Source of the DNA: Streptomyces sp. CBMA29
Lineage (GTDB): Bacteria; Actinomycetota; Actinomycetes; Streptomycetales; Streptomycetaceae
NCBI RefSeq assembly: GCF_014596445.1
Contig: NZ_MECL01000126.1
Coordinates: forward strand, 1-64,000
Length of the DNA: 64,000 bases
Reading direction: 5' to 3'
Shown: piece after piece, positions 49,884 to 59,687 of the stretch
Layout of the letters: every line of letters begins with the position of its first letter
How positions within the stretch are numbered: the first letter of the stretch is position 1
Translations under genes and position numbers: made by a program
Notes under the pieces: model-generated
What the model saw: only the letters and a program-made list of their open reading frames with translations
Told to the model about the DNA's origin: nothing
The model's database searches: none

Positions 49884-52800
49884 TTACATCGGTGCGTATC
49901 TGTTCCCGTAAACACGACGCACGTTGATTACTGCAACCAAGAATTGGTCCCCACGGACCATTCTATTGGCCGACAGAAATCCGCTCATCAGACCCCCCTG
50001 GGTATTATTCTCCGCCCGCGGGACGTCTTTGATCTTTGCCCCTATACCACCCTCAAGAGTCGAGGCAAATGGGTACTCGTCACAACTTCGTACTCTGATT
50101 CCCGTACCTTTATGCTGCTCCTTCCACCGATCGCACCCAGAAAGGGTGCGATTAATATCCCGAACGACTGTACTCCTGCTTGCAGTGAGAAGAAAAGGAC
50201 TTCCGGAGTTAATCGACATCATGTCATGAACGGCGATTTCCGGTGTCACTTTTCCATCGACCACGAACACGGGAAGCTTTTTGCAGTCATATTGCGAGAG
50301 GCCGTAGGACCATTCGCAGTCGTCGGCAAGCTGATCCCACTGCGGCTTGGTAAGCTTCTCCGGCACCGGGAGCAAATCCAAGAATTTATCTACATAATTT
50401 GATGTCGTGCTCCCAAAAGGATCGAGGGCACACGACACCCCGCCCAGCACCCTAGCAACGGTCCCCCCGACACCGAGGCGCAGTGCCTCTCGTTCTGCCA
50501 GCTTTCCCACTATACGGCCGGGGCTTACGGCCCATTGGCCTGTCGGGTCAGTCTTGTGAGTGGGTGAGTTGTCGGCGTACGAGTAGGCGGAATTGTACGG
50601 CGCGTCTACGCGGAGTTGGATGGGGTCCGTAGTGGTGAAGCGGCCGAGGGTGGGGTCGTAGTTGCGGGCGCGGAGGTTGAGTCCGGCTGCGCTGGTGGTG
50701 CGTTCGCGGTATTGGCCGGTGTAGCCGAAGGGGTTGGCGGGTGGGCTGGTGGCGGTGTCGGTCTGGGTGTATTCGCCGTAGGCGGTGTATGCGTAGCTGG
50801 TTTGGAGGGCTCCGGCGCCGTTGGTGAGGTCGGTGACGGAGCCGAGCTGGTCGTGGTGGTAGTAGAACGCGGCGTCGTCGCTGTTGGTCTGGGCGTGGAT
50901 CTGTTCCAGCGGGCTGTACTGGTAGTACGCGATGAGGTAGCCGGTGGCGTTGTAGTCCGATGATGCCTGGGGCAGGGCGTAGTTGGTGTCCCAGACGGTG
51001 GTGCGGGCGGTGGCGCCGTTGGTCTTGGCGGTGGTGCGATTGCCGTCGGTGTCGTAGGTGTAGGCGTAGGTGGAGCCGCCGGTGGTCAGGCCGGTGAGGT
51101 GGTTGTTGGCGTCGTAGGTGTAGGTGTTGGCGCCTGCACCAGTCTGGTTGCCGTCGTTGTCGTAGGTGAAGGGACGGGTGGTGGTGCCGCTCAGGGTGCT
51201 GGTGAGCTGGTCGGCGTTGTTGTAGGTGTAGGTGGTGAGTGCGCCGTTGGCGGTGGCGGTGGTGCGGTTGCCGACGCCGTCGTAGGTGTAGGTGGTGCCC
51301 GCGGCGGTGTTGGGGCAGGTCGCGGCCTGGGTGGCGGAGGTGCAGTCGGTCAGGAGCCGTCCGGCCTGGTCGTAGGTGTAGTACTGGTGGCTGTCCGGTT
51401 TGCCGAGGCGGTTGACGTCCACGCGGGTGGGCTGTCCCGCGTCGTCGAGGGTGAGTTGCCAGTTGGCCAGGGTGGTGGTGCCCTTGGTCGAGCCGATGGC
51501 GGTCAGGCGGCCGTCACGGTCGTAACCGCGTTTCTCGGTGTAGCCGTTGGCGCCGGGCATGACGGTGGAGGTGAGGTTGTCCGACGGGTCGTAGCCGAAG
51601 GTCGTGGTGCCGCCGGTGGCCTTCTGGGAGTTCTGGCGGCCGTCGTCGTCGTAGGTGTACGTGATCTTGTTGCCGGTGGCGGGGGCGGTGACGATGGTGG
51701 CGCCGGTGAGGTGTCCGGCGTTGTCGCCGCTGAACAGCCGCAGGTGGTTGGTGGTGTCGGTGGCGACGATGTCCAGTGTGGTGCCGGCGTTGAACTGGCC
51801 GGTGGCCGGGAGGCCGAAGGTGGTCCAGTCGGCGGTCTGCAGGATGTAGGTGCCGAACCCGCCCGTGCCGTTGGCGGGGTAGAAGCGGAGTTTGTTGTTG
51901 GCAGTGTCGCGGGCGAGGAAGTCGGTCTTGCCGTCTGCGTTGAAGTCGCCCGGCACCAGGTACATCGCTCCCCAGCCGCCGCCGAGGTCGGTGCGGGGGT
52001 TCAGGGTGCCGTCGCCCTTGCCCGAGTAGAAGTACAGGTGGCCGTCGGTGGAGTTGATGGCCAGGACGTCGAGTTTGCCGTCATTGTTGTAGTCCAGCGA
52101 GATCAGCCGGTACGTCGCCCAGCCGGTCCCGACCGTGGTACGGGTCCCGAACCCGCCGGTGCCGTTGCCGGGGTAGAAGTACATGGTGTTCGCCGACGAG
52201 CTGATCGCGAGGAAGTCCTGTTTGCCGTCGCCGTTGAAGTCCCCGGCGGTCAGCGCCATCACGCCCCAGCCCTGGCCGAGGTCGAACGCGGCGGCGAAGC
52301 CGCCCGCACCGTTGCCGTTGTAACGCAGCAGGTGGCCGGTGGACTTGTCGATCGCCAGTAGGTCGATCTTGCCGTCGCCGGTGTAGTCAATCGGCAGGAC
52401 CTGGTTGAACCCGGTACCCGAACCGGTCAGGGTCGAGCCGACGGTGAAGGTGCCGTCGGGGCGGCCGAGGTAGGTACGGATCGTGTTGGTGGCATCGGTC
52501 CGGATCACATCGGTAATGCCGTCACCGTTCAAGTCCGCGGACACGGTCTGGGTAGTGCCGGTCCAGTCCAGCGCCGCTCCGGCCGCGTAGTCCTGCGAAC
52601 GGGACGACAGGTGGCCCGCGTCGTCGTAGGTGTAGGCGAACGCGCCCTTGCCCGCCGAGGGCGTCACTGCGGTCAACTGCCCGTTGTCGTCGTATCCGTA
52701 GGTCCGGGTGCCGGTCCCGTCGGTGACGGTCTTTCGCTGGCCCGTCGCGTCGTAGGTGAAGCCCACCGCCGGAGTGCTGTCGCTGAACGTCGTCCCGCTC

Positions 52801-55800
52801 GGCAGCCCGCGGCCGTCGAAGACCGTCGTGGACACGGTTCCGCGCCCGTTGGTGACCTTGGCCGGGTTGCCGTCCGGGTCGAACTCGACCGATTGGGTGT
52901 TGCCCAGCGGGTCGGTCACATCGGTCTGCCGATCGGCGTTGTCGTAGCCGTAGGTCGTCGTGTGGCCGTTGTCGTCGGTGCGGGTCGCCAGAGTGCTGCT
53001 GAGGTTGTAGGTGTAGCTGGTGACCGCGTTGTCGGGGCCGGTGACCTTCTTGATCCGGCCCAGCTCGTCGTAGTCGGTCTTGGCGACCTGGTTCAACGGG
53101 TCGGTGACCTGCGTGACCTTGTTCATCGCGTCGTATTCGGTACGGGTGGCCTTGCCCAGGGCGTCGGTGACCTTCGTCTGGTTCCCCGCCGGGTCGTAGT
53201 CGTACGCCGTGGTGAACTGCGTCTTGTCCGCACCCGTCGCATTCCCCCGCGGGTCGACCTGGGTCCGCATCCGTCCGTCGAGGTCATATGTCCAGGAGGT
53301 GACGAAGCCCAGAGGTGACGTCTGGCTGACATGGTTGCCTGCCGCGTCGTATCCGTCTCTGGTCACCTTGAGCAGCGGATCGGTGCTCGTGAGCTGCCGG
53401 TCCGCGTCGTCATACGTGAACTTCGTGACCTTGTTGCGGGCGTCCGTCGTGGTAGCGATGTTGCCGTTGCCGTCGTAACTGGTCTTCGTGGTGTGATCCA
53501 GACCGTCGGTGACCGAGATGACACGGTTCAGAGCGTCGTACGCCGTCACGGTTTCCGCCCCAGACGGGTCGACAGTCCGGGTGCGGTTGCCGCTGCCGTC
53601 ATAACCAAAGGTGGTGGTGAACTTAGCCTTGTCCGCCCCCGCGACATTCCCCCGCGGCGACGTCATCGACGCCAGCCGATTCGCCCCGTCGTAGGTGTAA
53701 CTGGTCTTGTTCTGCGCCGGGTCAATCGTGGCGGACACGTTCCCCGCCTTGTCGTACTCGGTCCTGGTCACCTTGTTGTCCGGACCCGTCACCGAGACCT
53801 GGCGGTTGAACTTGTCGTATCCGTACGTGGTCACGTGGTTCAGGGCGTCCGTCACCGTGAGGACGTTCCCGTTGTCGTCATAGGTGTACGACGTCGCGTG
53901 CCCCAGCGGATCCGTCTGTTTCTTGAGCCGGCCCGCTGTGTCGTACTCGGACGTCGTACTGAACTTCGCCTTGTCCGCTCCCGTGACATTGCCCCGCGGA
54001 TCCGTCTGCGACGTCACCCGACCGGCATTGTCATACGTCGCAGAGGCGATGTTCCCCTCCGGATCAGTCGTCGACGTCAGATTACCGACGCTGTCGTACC
54101 CATAGTGGGTTACCCGGTTACCCGGCTCCGTCATCGTCTCGACCAGGCCACTGGCCGTGTAGGCGTACGACGTCACCCCGGCCGGTCCCGATTCCGACAG
54201 CATCCGCGCACTGGACCCGTCATAGGTGTATGTCGTCTTATGGCCACGCCCGTCAGTGTGCGCCTTCAACCGGTCCGACGCGTCGTACTCCCACGCCTCG
54301 GACGTGGTGTCGACCTGTGCCGATATGACGTTGCCATGGCTGTCGTACGTCATGTCGGTCGCCGCGTATTTACCGTCGGTGCTCCTGGTGACATTGAGCT
54401 GCGGGTCGTACGTACGGCGGGGGCCATTGCCGATCGGGTCGTAGCTGTTGAGCAGCACACCGGCCTGATAGACGTCTGTCCAGATGCCCCCGTTGGGGTC
54501 CGTCATATCGGATTCACCAGAACCGACAGGCGCACCAGAGGTCGGAACCCAGGCGAAAGTGGTGGTCTTGTTGTCGGCGTCGATCTGCTGAGTGATCCGC
54601 CCGGTCGACGGATCGTAGGTGTTCTGCGTGACAGTATTCCCCGCGGGATCCACAATCGTCGCCAGCCGCCCAGCGGCGTCGTACGTGTAGTGCGTGACAC
54701 CGGTGTCCGTGCCGGTGACGCTGGTCAACTGACCACCGGTGTAGGCGTAGTGCACCGACCGGCCGTCCGCGAGCGTCACCGCGGTCAAACGGCCGCTGCC
54801 GGTGTCAACGTCGAGGGAGGCCGTCCGCCCAGCAGCATCAGTTACCGAGCTGAGCACGCCTGAGGTGTACGTGAGAGTCAGACCGCGGCCGTCACTGTCC
54901 TTCATCGCGGTCAGCTGGCCTGTCTGGTCGAACGTGCGCGTGCTGTGGTCCAACGCGGTAACGGTGAACCCCCCGGCTACCGCCACTAGCGTGTAGCGAA
55001 CCGGCTTCGGTGTCGCGTACGACCCGTCACCGTTTTTCGTGAACACCACACGCGCACCATCGGCATCAACCAGAGTCGCCTTATCGCTGGCAGGGATCAG
55101 CGATGACTCGAAAGCAAGAGACCAGCCCTTCCCGACCAGACCCGTCGTCGAAGTCGCATCCGAACGATACGAACGCGCCAGCGCAAAAGGCACCCCCGCC
55201 CCAGGAACAACCGCATCCGTCACCGTCTCAGATACCGTTCCCGTAGCGGTGTTGACCGGATCGGCACGATTGGTCTGATGCGAACACGAGCACTGACCAT
55301 CCATCCCGCCGGGGATACCCGGAGTGAAGACAGCAGGCGCGGTGGGTGACGTCACGGGAGCACCCCAGGCATAGGGAACATAGAATGTTCCTGAAGAATC
55401 GCGGTGCTCCTGAAGCTGGGTCGGAAAATAAATCTTCGCGTAGTAATTCGTCCCCGCCTTGCCCTGCAACACTCCGTCTCCGATGTCGAAGCCGCACAGG
55501 TTTTCAGGAAACGTCGGTACGATCCACCTGATGCAACTGCCGCTGGTGTCACCGTCCACCGGACTATCAAGGTCGACATATCGGTCCGCGACCAATGAGT
55601 TATTCGAAGCCTGGTAAAGCTGCAGATGCATGAATAGTGGAAACCCCGGCGGAGTAGCATCCACCACTACTTCCCACGTCGTTCTCCCCGGGGAAACCCA
55701 AGTAGTCGCTCGCGGATTAACCGGCGGGTTCCCCAGTGCCGCCGTGACATCGCCATCGGCGTACGGCTCAACAATCCCTTCACGATTCTTTCCCCGGGCT

Positions 55801-56198
55801 ATGGCATGAGCGACAACGGAATCAACGGCGGAAGCACCGACAGTGCGATTCGGATCGATTCCATCGGCTTCCAGTGCTTTCTCATCACCTTCTGTCATTG
55901 GCTGCGGCAGAGACCCTTCGGTTACCTCCTTTCCGAACCGACGCTGGGGAGCAATATCCCAAAAGGGTGACCTACGACTTTCGGTGACTTGCGTACGCCG
56001 TTCAGTGAGTGTCATTGCGCGCTCGGGCTTCACCGGACGTACCGTCGCAGCCGAGGACGCAGACGCCGATGCCGGTGAAAACCCATGATCATCATCGCTA
56101 CCGTGGGCGCCAGCTGCGGCCGGAAGGCCAACCGCGACAGCACTAACCACCGCCAAGACCCCAATGCCGCAGCGCACGCGACGCCATGAATTATCCAT
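49884..56198 (-). CDS. Secreted RHS-repeat polymorphic toxin with NucA/NucB-like C-terminus
   Basis: A 2104-residue exported RHS protein. ATG 56198 (G-run upstream) gives a signal peptide ending VGLPAAAGAHG. A unique region follows to about residue 300, then DUF6531-like sequence (DPVNTATGTVSETVTDAVVP), many YD repeats (YDAAGRL-type), an FG-GAP/VCBS insert (about 1225-1505; DLNGDGITDVIRTD, YTGDGKIDLLAI), more YD repeats and the RHS core end (LNLRARNYDPTLGRFTTTDP, about residue 1850). The last 215 residues after DPTGQW are the variable tip. They contain SCDEYPFASTLEGG and VPRAENNTQGG, matching the NucA/NucB DNase pattern. The tip is AT-richer than the shell, a sign of exchange. It likely delivers a DNase into neighbours. 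Confidence 0.92.
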   Translation of the reverse strand: MDNSWRRVRCGIGVLAVVSAVAVGLPAAAGAHGSDDDHGFSPASASASSAATVRPVKPERAMTLTERRTQVTESRRSPFWDIAPQRRFGKEVTEGSLPQPMTEGDEKALEADGIDPNRTVGASAVDSVVAHAIARGKNREGIVEPYADGDVTAALGNPPVNPRATTWVSPGRTTWEVVVDATPPGFPLFMHLQLYQASNNSLVADRYVDLDSPVDGDTSGSCIRWIVPTFPENLCGFDIGDGVLQGKAGTNYYAKIYFPTQLQEHRDSSGTFYVPYAWGAPVTSPTAPAVFTPGIPGGMDGQCSCSHQTNRADPVNTATGTVSETVTDAVVPGAGVPFALARSYRSDATSTTGLVGKGWSLAFESSLIPASDKATLVDADGARVVFTKNGDGSYATPKPVRYTLVAVAGGFTVTALDHSTRTFDQTGQLTAMKDSDGRGLTLTYTSGVLSSVTDAAGRTASLDVDTGSGRLTAVTLADGRSVHYAYTGGQLTSVTGTDTGVTHYTYDAAGRLATIVDPAGNTVTQNTYDPSTGRITQQIDADNKTTTFAWVPTSGAPVGSGESDMTDPNGGIWTDVYQAGVLLNSYDPIGNGPRRTYDPQLNVTRSTDGKYAATDMTYDSHGNVISAQVDTTSEAWEYDASDRLKAHTDGRGHKTTYTYDGSSARMLSESGPAGVTSYAYTASGLVETMTEPGNRVTHYGYDSVGNLTSTTDPEGNIASATYDNAGRVTSQTDPRGNVTGADKAKFSTTSEYDTAGRLKKQTDPLGHATSYTYDDNGNVLTVTDALNHVTTYGYDKFNRQVSVTGPDNKVTRTEYDKAGNVSATIDPAQNKTSYTYDGANRLASMTSPRGNVAGADKAKFTTTFGYDGSGNRTRTVDPSGAETVTAYDALNRVISVTDGLDHTTKTSYDGNGNIATTTDARNKVTKFTYDDADRQLTSTDPLLKVTRDGYDAAGNHVSQTSPLGFVTSWTYDLDGRMRTQVDPRGNATGADKTQFTTAYDYDPAGNQTKVTDALGKATRTEYDAMNKVTQVTDPLNQVAKTDYDELGRIKKVTGPDNAVTSYTYNLSSTLATRTDDNGHTTTYGYDNADRQTDVTDPLGNTQSVEFDPDGNPAKVTNGRGTVSTTVFDGRGLPSGTTFSDSTPAVGFTYDATGQRKTVTDGTGTRTYGYDDNGQLTAVTPSAGKGAFAYTYDDAGHLSSRSQDYAAGAALDWTGTTQTVSADLNGDGITDVIRTDATNTIRTYLGRPDGTFTVGSTLTGSGTGFNQVLPIDYTGDGKIDLLAIDKSTGHLLRYNGNGAGGFAAAFDLGQGWGVMALTAGDFNGDGKQDFLAISSSANTMYFYPGNGTGGFGTRTTVGTGWATYRLISLDYNNDGKLDVLAINSTDGHLYFYSGKGDGTLNPRTDLGGGWGAMYLVPGDFNADGKTDFLARDTANNKLRFYPANGTGGFGTYILQTADWTTFGLPATGQFNAGTTLDIVATDTTNHLRLFSGDNAGHLTGATIVTAPATGNKITYTYDDDGRQNSQKATGGTTTFGYDPSDNLTSTVMPGANGYTEKRGYDRDGRLTAIGSTKGTTTLANWQLTLDDAGQPTRVDVNRLGKPDSHQYYTYDQAGRLLTDCTSATQAATCPNTAAGTTYTYDGVGNRTTATANGALTTYTYNNADQLTSTLSGTTTRPFTYDNDGNQTGAGANTYTYDANNHLTGLTTGGSTYAYTYDTDGNRTTAKTNGATARTTVWDTNYALPQASSDYNATGYLIAYYQYSPLEQIHAQTNSDDAAFYYHHDQLGSVTDLTNGAGALQTSYAYTAYGEYTQTDTATSPPANPFGYTGQYRERTTSAAGLNLRARNYDPTLGRFTTTDPIQLRVDAPYNSAYSYADNSPTHKTDPTGQWAVSPGRIVGKLAEREALRLGVGGTVARVLGGVSCALDPFGSTTSNYVDKFLDLLPVPEKLTKPQWDQLADDCEWSYGLSQYDCKKLPVFVVDGKVTPEIAVHDMMSINSGSPFLLTASRSTVVRDINRTLSGCDRWKEQHKGTGIRVRSCDEYPFASTLEGGIGAKIKDVPRAENNTQGGLMSGFLSANRMVRGDQFLVAVINVRRVYGNRYAPM

Positions 56199-56504
56199 CA
56201 ATCCCCCCACGGAATCTTCACACGACATGCAGAAGGTTCGATTCTTGAGCGCGCTCGTCCTCACGTCAAGACCCCGCAAAGCGGAGGAATGAATTCCCCC
56301 AATTCCCATTCATGGAATATTCCTACCAAAAGCCGCATCGTTAGCCCGATCTTTCGTGACGGTTCGTCGGTTCTTTCGGTGGGCCGTTTCGGCTTGTCTC
56401 GCGGATTGTGGGCAGGTGGCGGCCCGGCTGTTGTGCCGGGTGAACGCCGGTTTCCACGGTTCCGGTGGGAGTGCTGCTGGTGCAGGGAGGGCTGTTGTGG
56501 CTGA
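56199..56504. other. RHS upstream region with two GGAAT/ATTCC dyads
   Basis: No gene seen. GGAATGAATTCC (56286-56297) and GGAATATTCC (56314-56323) are perfect dyads of the same half-site, 16 bases apart, at 88-125 bp upstream of the RHS start. They may be an operator for the toxin gene. The rest is the 3' flank of the IS1380 remnant. Confidence 0.5.
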
Positions 56505-57120
56505 TCAGCCGGGTTTTGGAAGGGCGTCGAGTCTCCGGATGGCGTCGGTGATGACGTCGGTCCAGGGCCAGAGGCGGGCGCAGTGGAGGTGCCGCCGACG
56601 GGCGGTGCTGACCAGTTGAGCGGCGGCGGAGAAGAGCCGCAGCCGTAGGCGTCGAGGTTCCCAGAGCCGGGGCTTGCCGGCCAGGGCAAGTATCGGCAGC
56701 CAGGCCAGTAGGTCGAGTGCGGCGATCGGGATGTCGGTGGTGTTTGTGGCGAAGCAGGTCAGCCGCAGTCCGTCGGTGTCGGTGAAGCGCGACTGTGCCT
56801 GGGTGGGGTCGTTCCTTGCGGATGATCAGCCGCATCCCGGTTGGCCAGCCTTTCAGGACATCGCGGTCGAGGATCTCGCCTCCCGGTTCGATGGCGGGTG
56901 TCCAGGCAGAGGCGGGGACTTTGAGGACGGCCTGGTGGGTGGCGTCGGTGATGGTCATCCCGACCGAGTACGACAGCCACCTCCCGCGTCTTGCGAGCCA
57001 CGCAACGAACTGGTTGGTGTCGGTGCGGATCAAGGTGGAGCGGTCTCGTCGATATCGCTGGGGAAGCTGGACCAGGGACTGCTGGGCGTTTCCTTCCTGC
57101 GAGACCGGTCCGCGCTCGCT
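56505..57120 (-). pseudogene. IS1380-family transposase remnant
   Basis: C-terminal part of an IS1380-type transposase, broken by a frameshift and an internal deletion. One frame reads STLIRTDTNQFVAWLARRGR, LSYSVGMTITDATHQAVLKV and GMRLIIRKERPHPG. After a shift near 56800 it continues with RFTDTDGLRLTCFATNTTDI and then jumps to LDLLAWLPILALAGKPRLWE and LRLRLFSAAAQL, so the conserved QLADLELRHRRRARCEDRIR block is missing. The stop is at 56505. The N-terminal half and both ends are not seen. Confidence 0.82.
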
Positions 57121-57299
57121 GCGTTGGAGTGACTGCCCCGGGTGCTGAAGGCTGGTAATGATAAGAACCCGGATGTGATTTCTGAGAATAGTCAATAATT
57201 CTGAAGCCGTCATTGATCCGAAATGTATGTTGCTGTACCCCCCGACTCAAAGGAGTTCGCCTCTGTCCACCCGTGTCGATGAAAAGACGTGCCCATAGG

Positions 57300-57962
57300 C
57301 AAACGAGTCTCACCCGTGCTGGACTGGTTGGCTCATTGGCCAAAGGACGGGCTCGCGCTGCGAGGATTCGTGGCTTCCATCGATTTCGCGGCGTTGAGGC
57401 CGGGAGCGGCGCGTGCACTGCGGGTGGGAGACATCGAGAGCTACTGGAAGCCGGTGCCGGCTTCCTTCTGATTCCTTCCCGGATCGGCGAAGGCGCGGAG
57501 CGGAGTGCGGATGGAGCCTGCGGTGTTCGGCGAGTTCCTGCTTCGCCGGCGCTGACTGCAGTCTTGAGGTCGGAGATCGCTCGTTGTGAACTCCGTTCCG
57601 ACGATGCCGTGTTCGCGGGTGACGATGGGCAGGAGCTGTCAGGCGTTGCCTGTCGACGGTCCTGGCGGCAGGCGAGGTATGCAGTCGTCGGTGCGCAAGC
57701 GATGTCCTCTCCCTCGGGAGGGCGACTGTTTGACCTGCGCGACGCGTGTATTGAGGAATGGCTGCGGAGCGGCGACCAGAGCGCAGCACATATCGTCACC
57801 GTCGCCGAATGGGCGGGAGTTCGCGCCCCGTGGCTCGCTCAGCGCTTCGCGCACTGTATCGAGGGGCCGGAGCAATCTGGGATCCCCTGGGGCCGTCTCG
57901 AATCCGCATTTTGTGCTCCTGGCATGCCCGACGAGCCGATCGCAGCGGCACCTGTGCTTTAG
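57300..57962 (+). pseudogene. Tyrosine integrase remnant (first copy)
   Basis: Two frames recall an actinobacterial phage-type integrase. The first (from about 57325) has GFVASIDFAALRPGAARALR then VGDIES, the catalytic Arg box (usually LRPGEARxLR). The second, to TAG 57962, has GGRLFDLRDACIEEWLRSGD, VTVAEWAGVRAPWLAQRF and HCIEGPEQSG, matching the DLRHA...VAEWAGHS region, but with Asp in place of the catalytic His. It is a separate family from the integrase at 58.4 kb, so it marks an older insertion or tandem element. Confidence 0.7.
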
Positions 57963-58084
57963 TTCAGCGCCTCCACGGCCAGGCCGAGAAGTACTTCGTG
58001 CTCGCCCTCCGCTGACCACCACCGCCCGCACCGTTCCCACATCCCACAGGAGTTCCTCACGCCTCCGCGTCTCCTCACTCGGAT

Positions 58085-58369
58085 TCTCCCGCTACGACGT
58101 CGAAGAACGCATCCCGCCAGGCGTTCCTAACCGTCAATGAAGCCGCCGACTACCTTGGCCTGTCCCCTCATACCCTCTATGTCTGGCGCCACCGGCGTCA
58201 GGGACCGCCGAGCTTCCGTATGGGAAGCCGTGGCCGAGTGATGTACCGGATAGTGGCCCTGTACACCTGGGTTCGTGAACAAGAGCAGGCCGACTCGCGG
58301 TCCAACACTTCCATCAGCCCACTTCACACTCCCGTCCGGGAGCGCACCACTCGCTTCGCTAGCGACTGA
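58085..58369 (+). pseudogene. Excisionase-like helix-turn-helix frame without clear start
   Basis: The frame ending at TGA 58367-58369 encodes FLTVNEAADYLGLSPHTLYV, then WRHRRQGPPSFRMGSRGRVM and YRIVALYTWVREQEQ, a standard HTH_17/MerR-type excisionase domain. The frame is open from 58016 but has no ATG, GTG or TTG ahead of the domain, so the start is lost or non-standard. It lies 50 bases upstream of the integrase, the usual xis-int order. Confidence 0.72.
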
Positions 58370-58421
58370 CGCCCCCAGGCAGGCAGTACCGTCCTTATCT
58401 ATCGTTGTGGAGGAGTAAGAC

Positions 58422-59655
58422 CTGCCTGGCTACATAGAAGACCGATGGCTGAAGAAGCGCCCGAACCCGAAAGCACGCAAACGCGACCGCACCGCCATGT
58501 ACGGCAAGTGCACCCGATACCGCGCCAAGGGCATCCCCGGTGTCAAGGACCGCTCCTTCGACGCCCTCCAGGACGCCACGACCTGGCTCGCCCAGGCCCA
58601 GACCGACGCGCGCCGAGGCGAGTTCGTAGACCCCCGCGATGGTGCCATCTCCCTCAAGGACTATGTCGCAACGCACTGGTGGCCCAGCCAGAGCGGTGAC
58701 CCGTCCACGGTCGAGCGGATCGAGCAGAGGGTGCGGAGGCACATCGTTCCCCACCTGGGTGCTCAACCGCTGAACGCGACGGGCACGGAAGTCCTGCGTC
58801 ACTGGAAGAAGCGGCTGGAGAAGGACCTCGGTCCGACCTCCATCCATCTGGTTTGGGCGACGCTCTCCAGCGTCCTCCAGGCTGCGTCGAGGACCGTCGC
58901 CTCGGACGCAACCCGTGCCGATCCAGCACGGTCGGCCCGCCGGCCGCGGCACTCGGCAGGGTCGAAGCGTGGCCGCCCGACCGGGTGTTGGCGGTACGGA
59001 CGGCCCTGCCGGAGCGCTACCAGCTTCTCCTCGTGATCGGTGCGGACCTTGGGCTCCGGCAAGGGGAGGCGCTCGGACTCGCCTTGGAGGACATCGACTT
59101 CGCCAAGGAATTCGTACACGTCCGGCGGCAGGTCAAGATGGTGCGGGCGAAGTCCTGTTTCGCGCTCCTCAAGGGACGCGAGGTCCGGGACGTGCCGCTT
59201 CCGACCAGCGTGGCCCAGGCTATCCGACAGCACATGGAGCAGTTCGCGCCGGTTCCGTTCACACTGCCCTGGGACGACCCGCCTCCGGCTAAGACGCCCG
59301 TGGAAGCCAAACACCGGCGGCCGAGGACCTACAGCCTCCTGGTGACGGGACGCGAGCGGACGGCCATCAACCGGAACTACTTCAACTCCTACGTGTGGAT
59401 GCCGGCTCTGGCCACGACGGGCGTGATCGCCCCGCTAGGGGACGGCGGCGCCGACGGTGCTCGCGTGTGGGAGCCGTCCCGGGAACACGGCTTCCGTGCC
59501 CTGCCCTGCGACACTTCTACGCCTCCGAGGAGTTGGAGGCTGGCGAGTCAAATCGTCTCCCTGGCCCGCTGGCTCGGGCATTAGCCCGCCTCAAGCCCAA
59601 AGTCCCAGAGAAGTCCCAGAGATACGGCCGCACCGCGTCCCGACCTGCTGAATAG
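58422..59655 (+). pseudogene. Tyrosine-type site-specific integrase, frameshifted
   Basis: Integrase gene adjacent to attR, broken in at least two places. It starts well: GGAGGAG at 58409-58415 and then CTG 58422 giving LPGYIEDRWLKKRPNPKARK, where relatives have Met. The SAM-like core-binding region follows (VERIEQRVRRHIVPHLGAQP). After a shift near 58890 a second frame holds LLLVIGADLGLRQGEALGLA (catalytic Arg box). A third shift near 59500 leads to PALRHFYASEELEAGES (HxxR box region) and the end at 59655. The final Tyr box (usually WLGHSSPxxTxxxYxH) is damaged. It is inactive as read, though single-base errors should be excluded. Confidence 0.88.
59601..59622. repeat. Candidate integrase arm sites, right end
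   Basis: AGTCCCAGAGA occurs twice in tandem (59601-59611 and 59612-59622), 66-87 bases inside attR, in the same orientation as the matching copy near attL. They overlap the 3' end of the integrase gene. Confidence 0.7.
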
Positions 59656-59675
59656 CAGGTCAGACGCGGTGCGGC
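59627..59675. terminator. Long two-part stem-loop between integrase and murA2 ends
   Basis: Outer arms of 13 bp (59627-59639 with 59663-59675) and inner arms of 8 bp (GACCTGCT, AGCAGGTC) form a nearly continuous 21-bp stem with loop GAAT. It sits between two convergent genes, 12 bases past the murA2 stop, and should terminate both. It lies on the element side of attR. Confidence 0.85.
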
Positions 59676-59687
59676 GGCACCCGGGCG

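Noticed and set aside
53331-54863. Long plus-strand open frames opposite the RHS gene (also 51099-52361 and 52611-53318)
   Set aside because: They are antisense shadows of the YD repeats. Their translations are Val/Arg-rich with no domain, while the minus strand gives a clear RHS protein.
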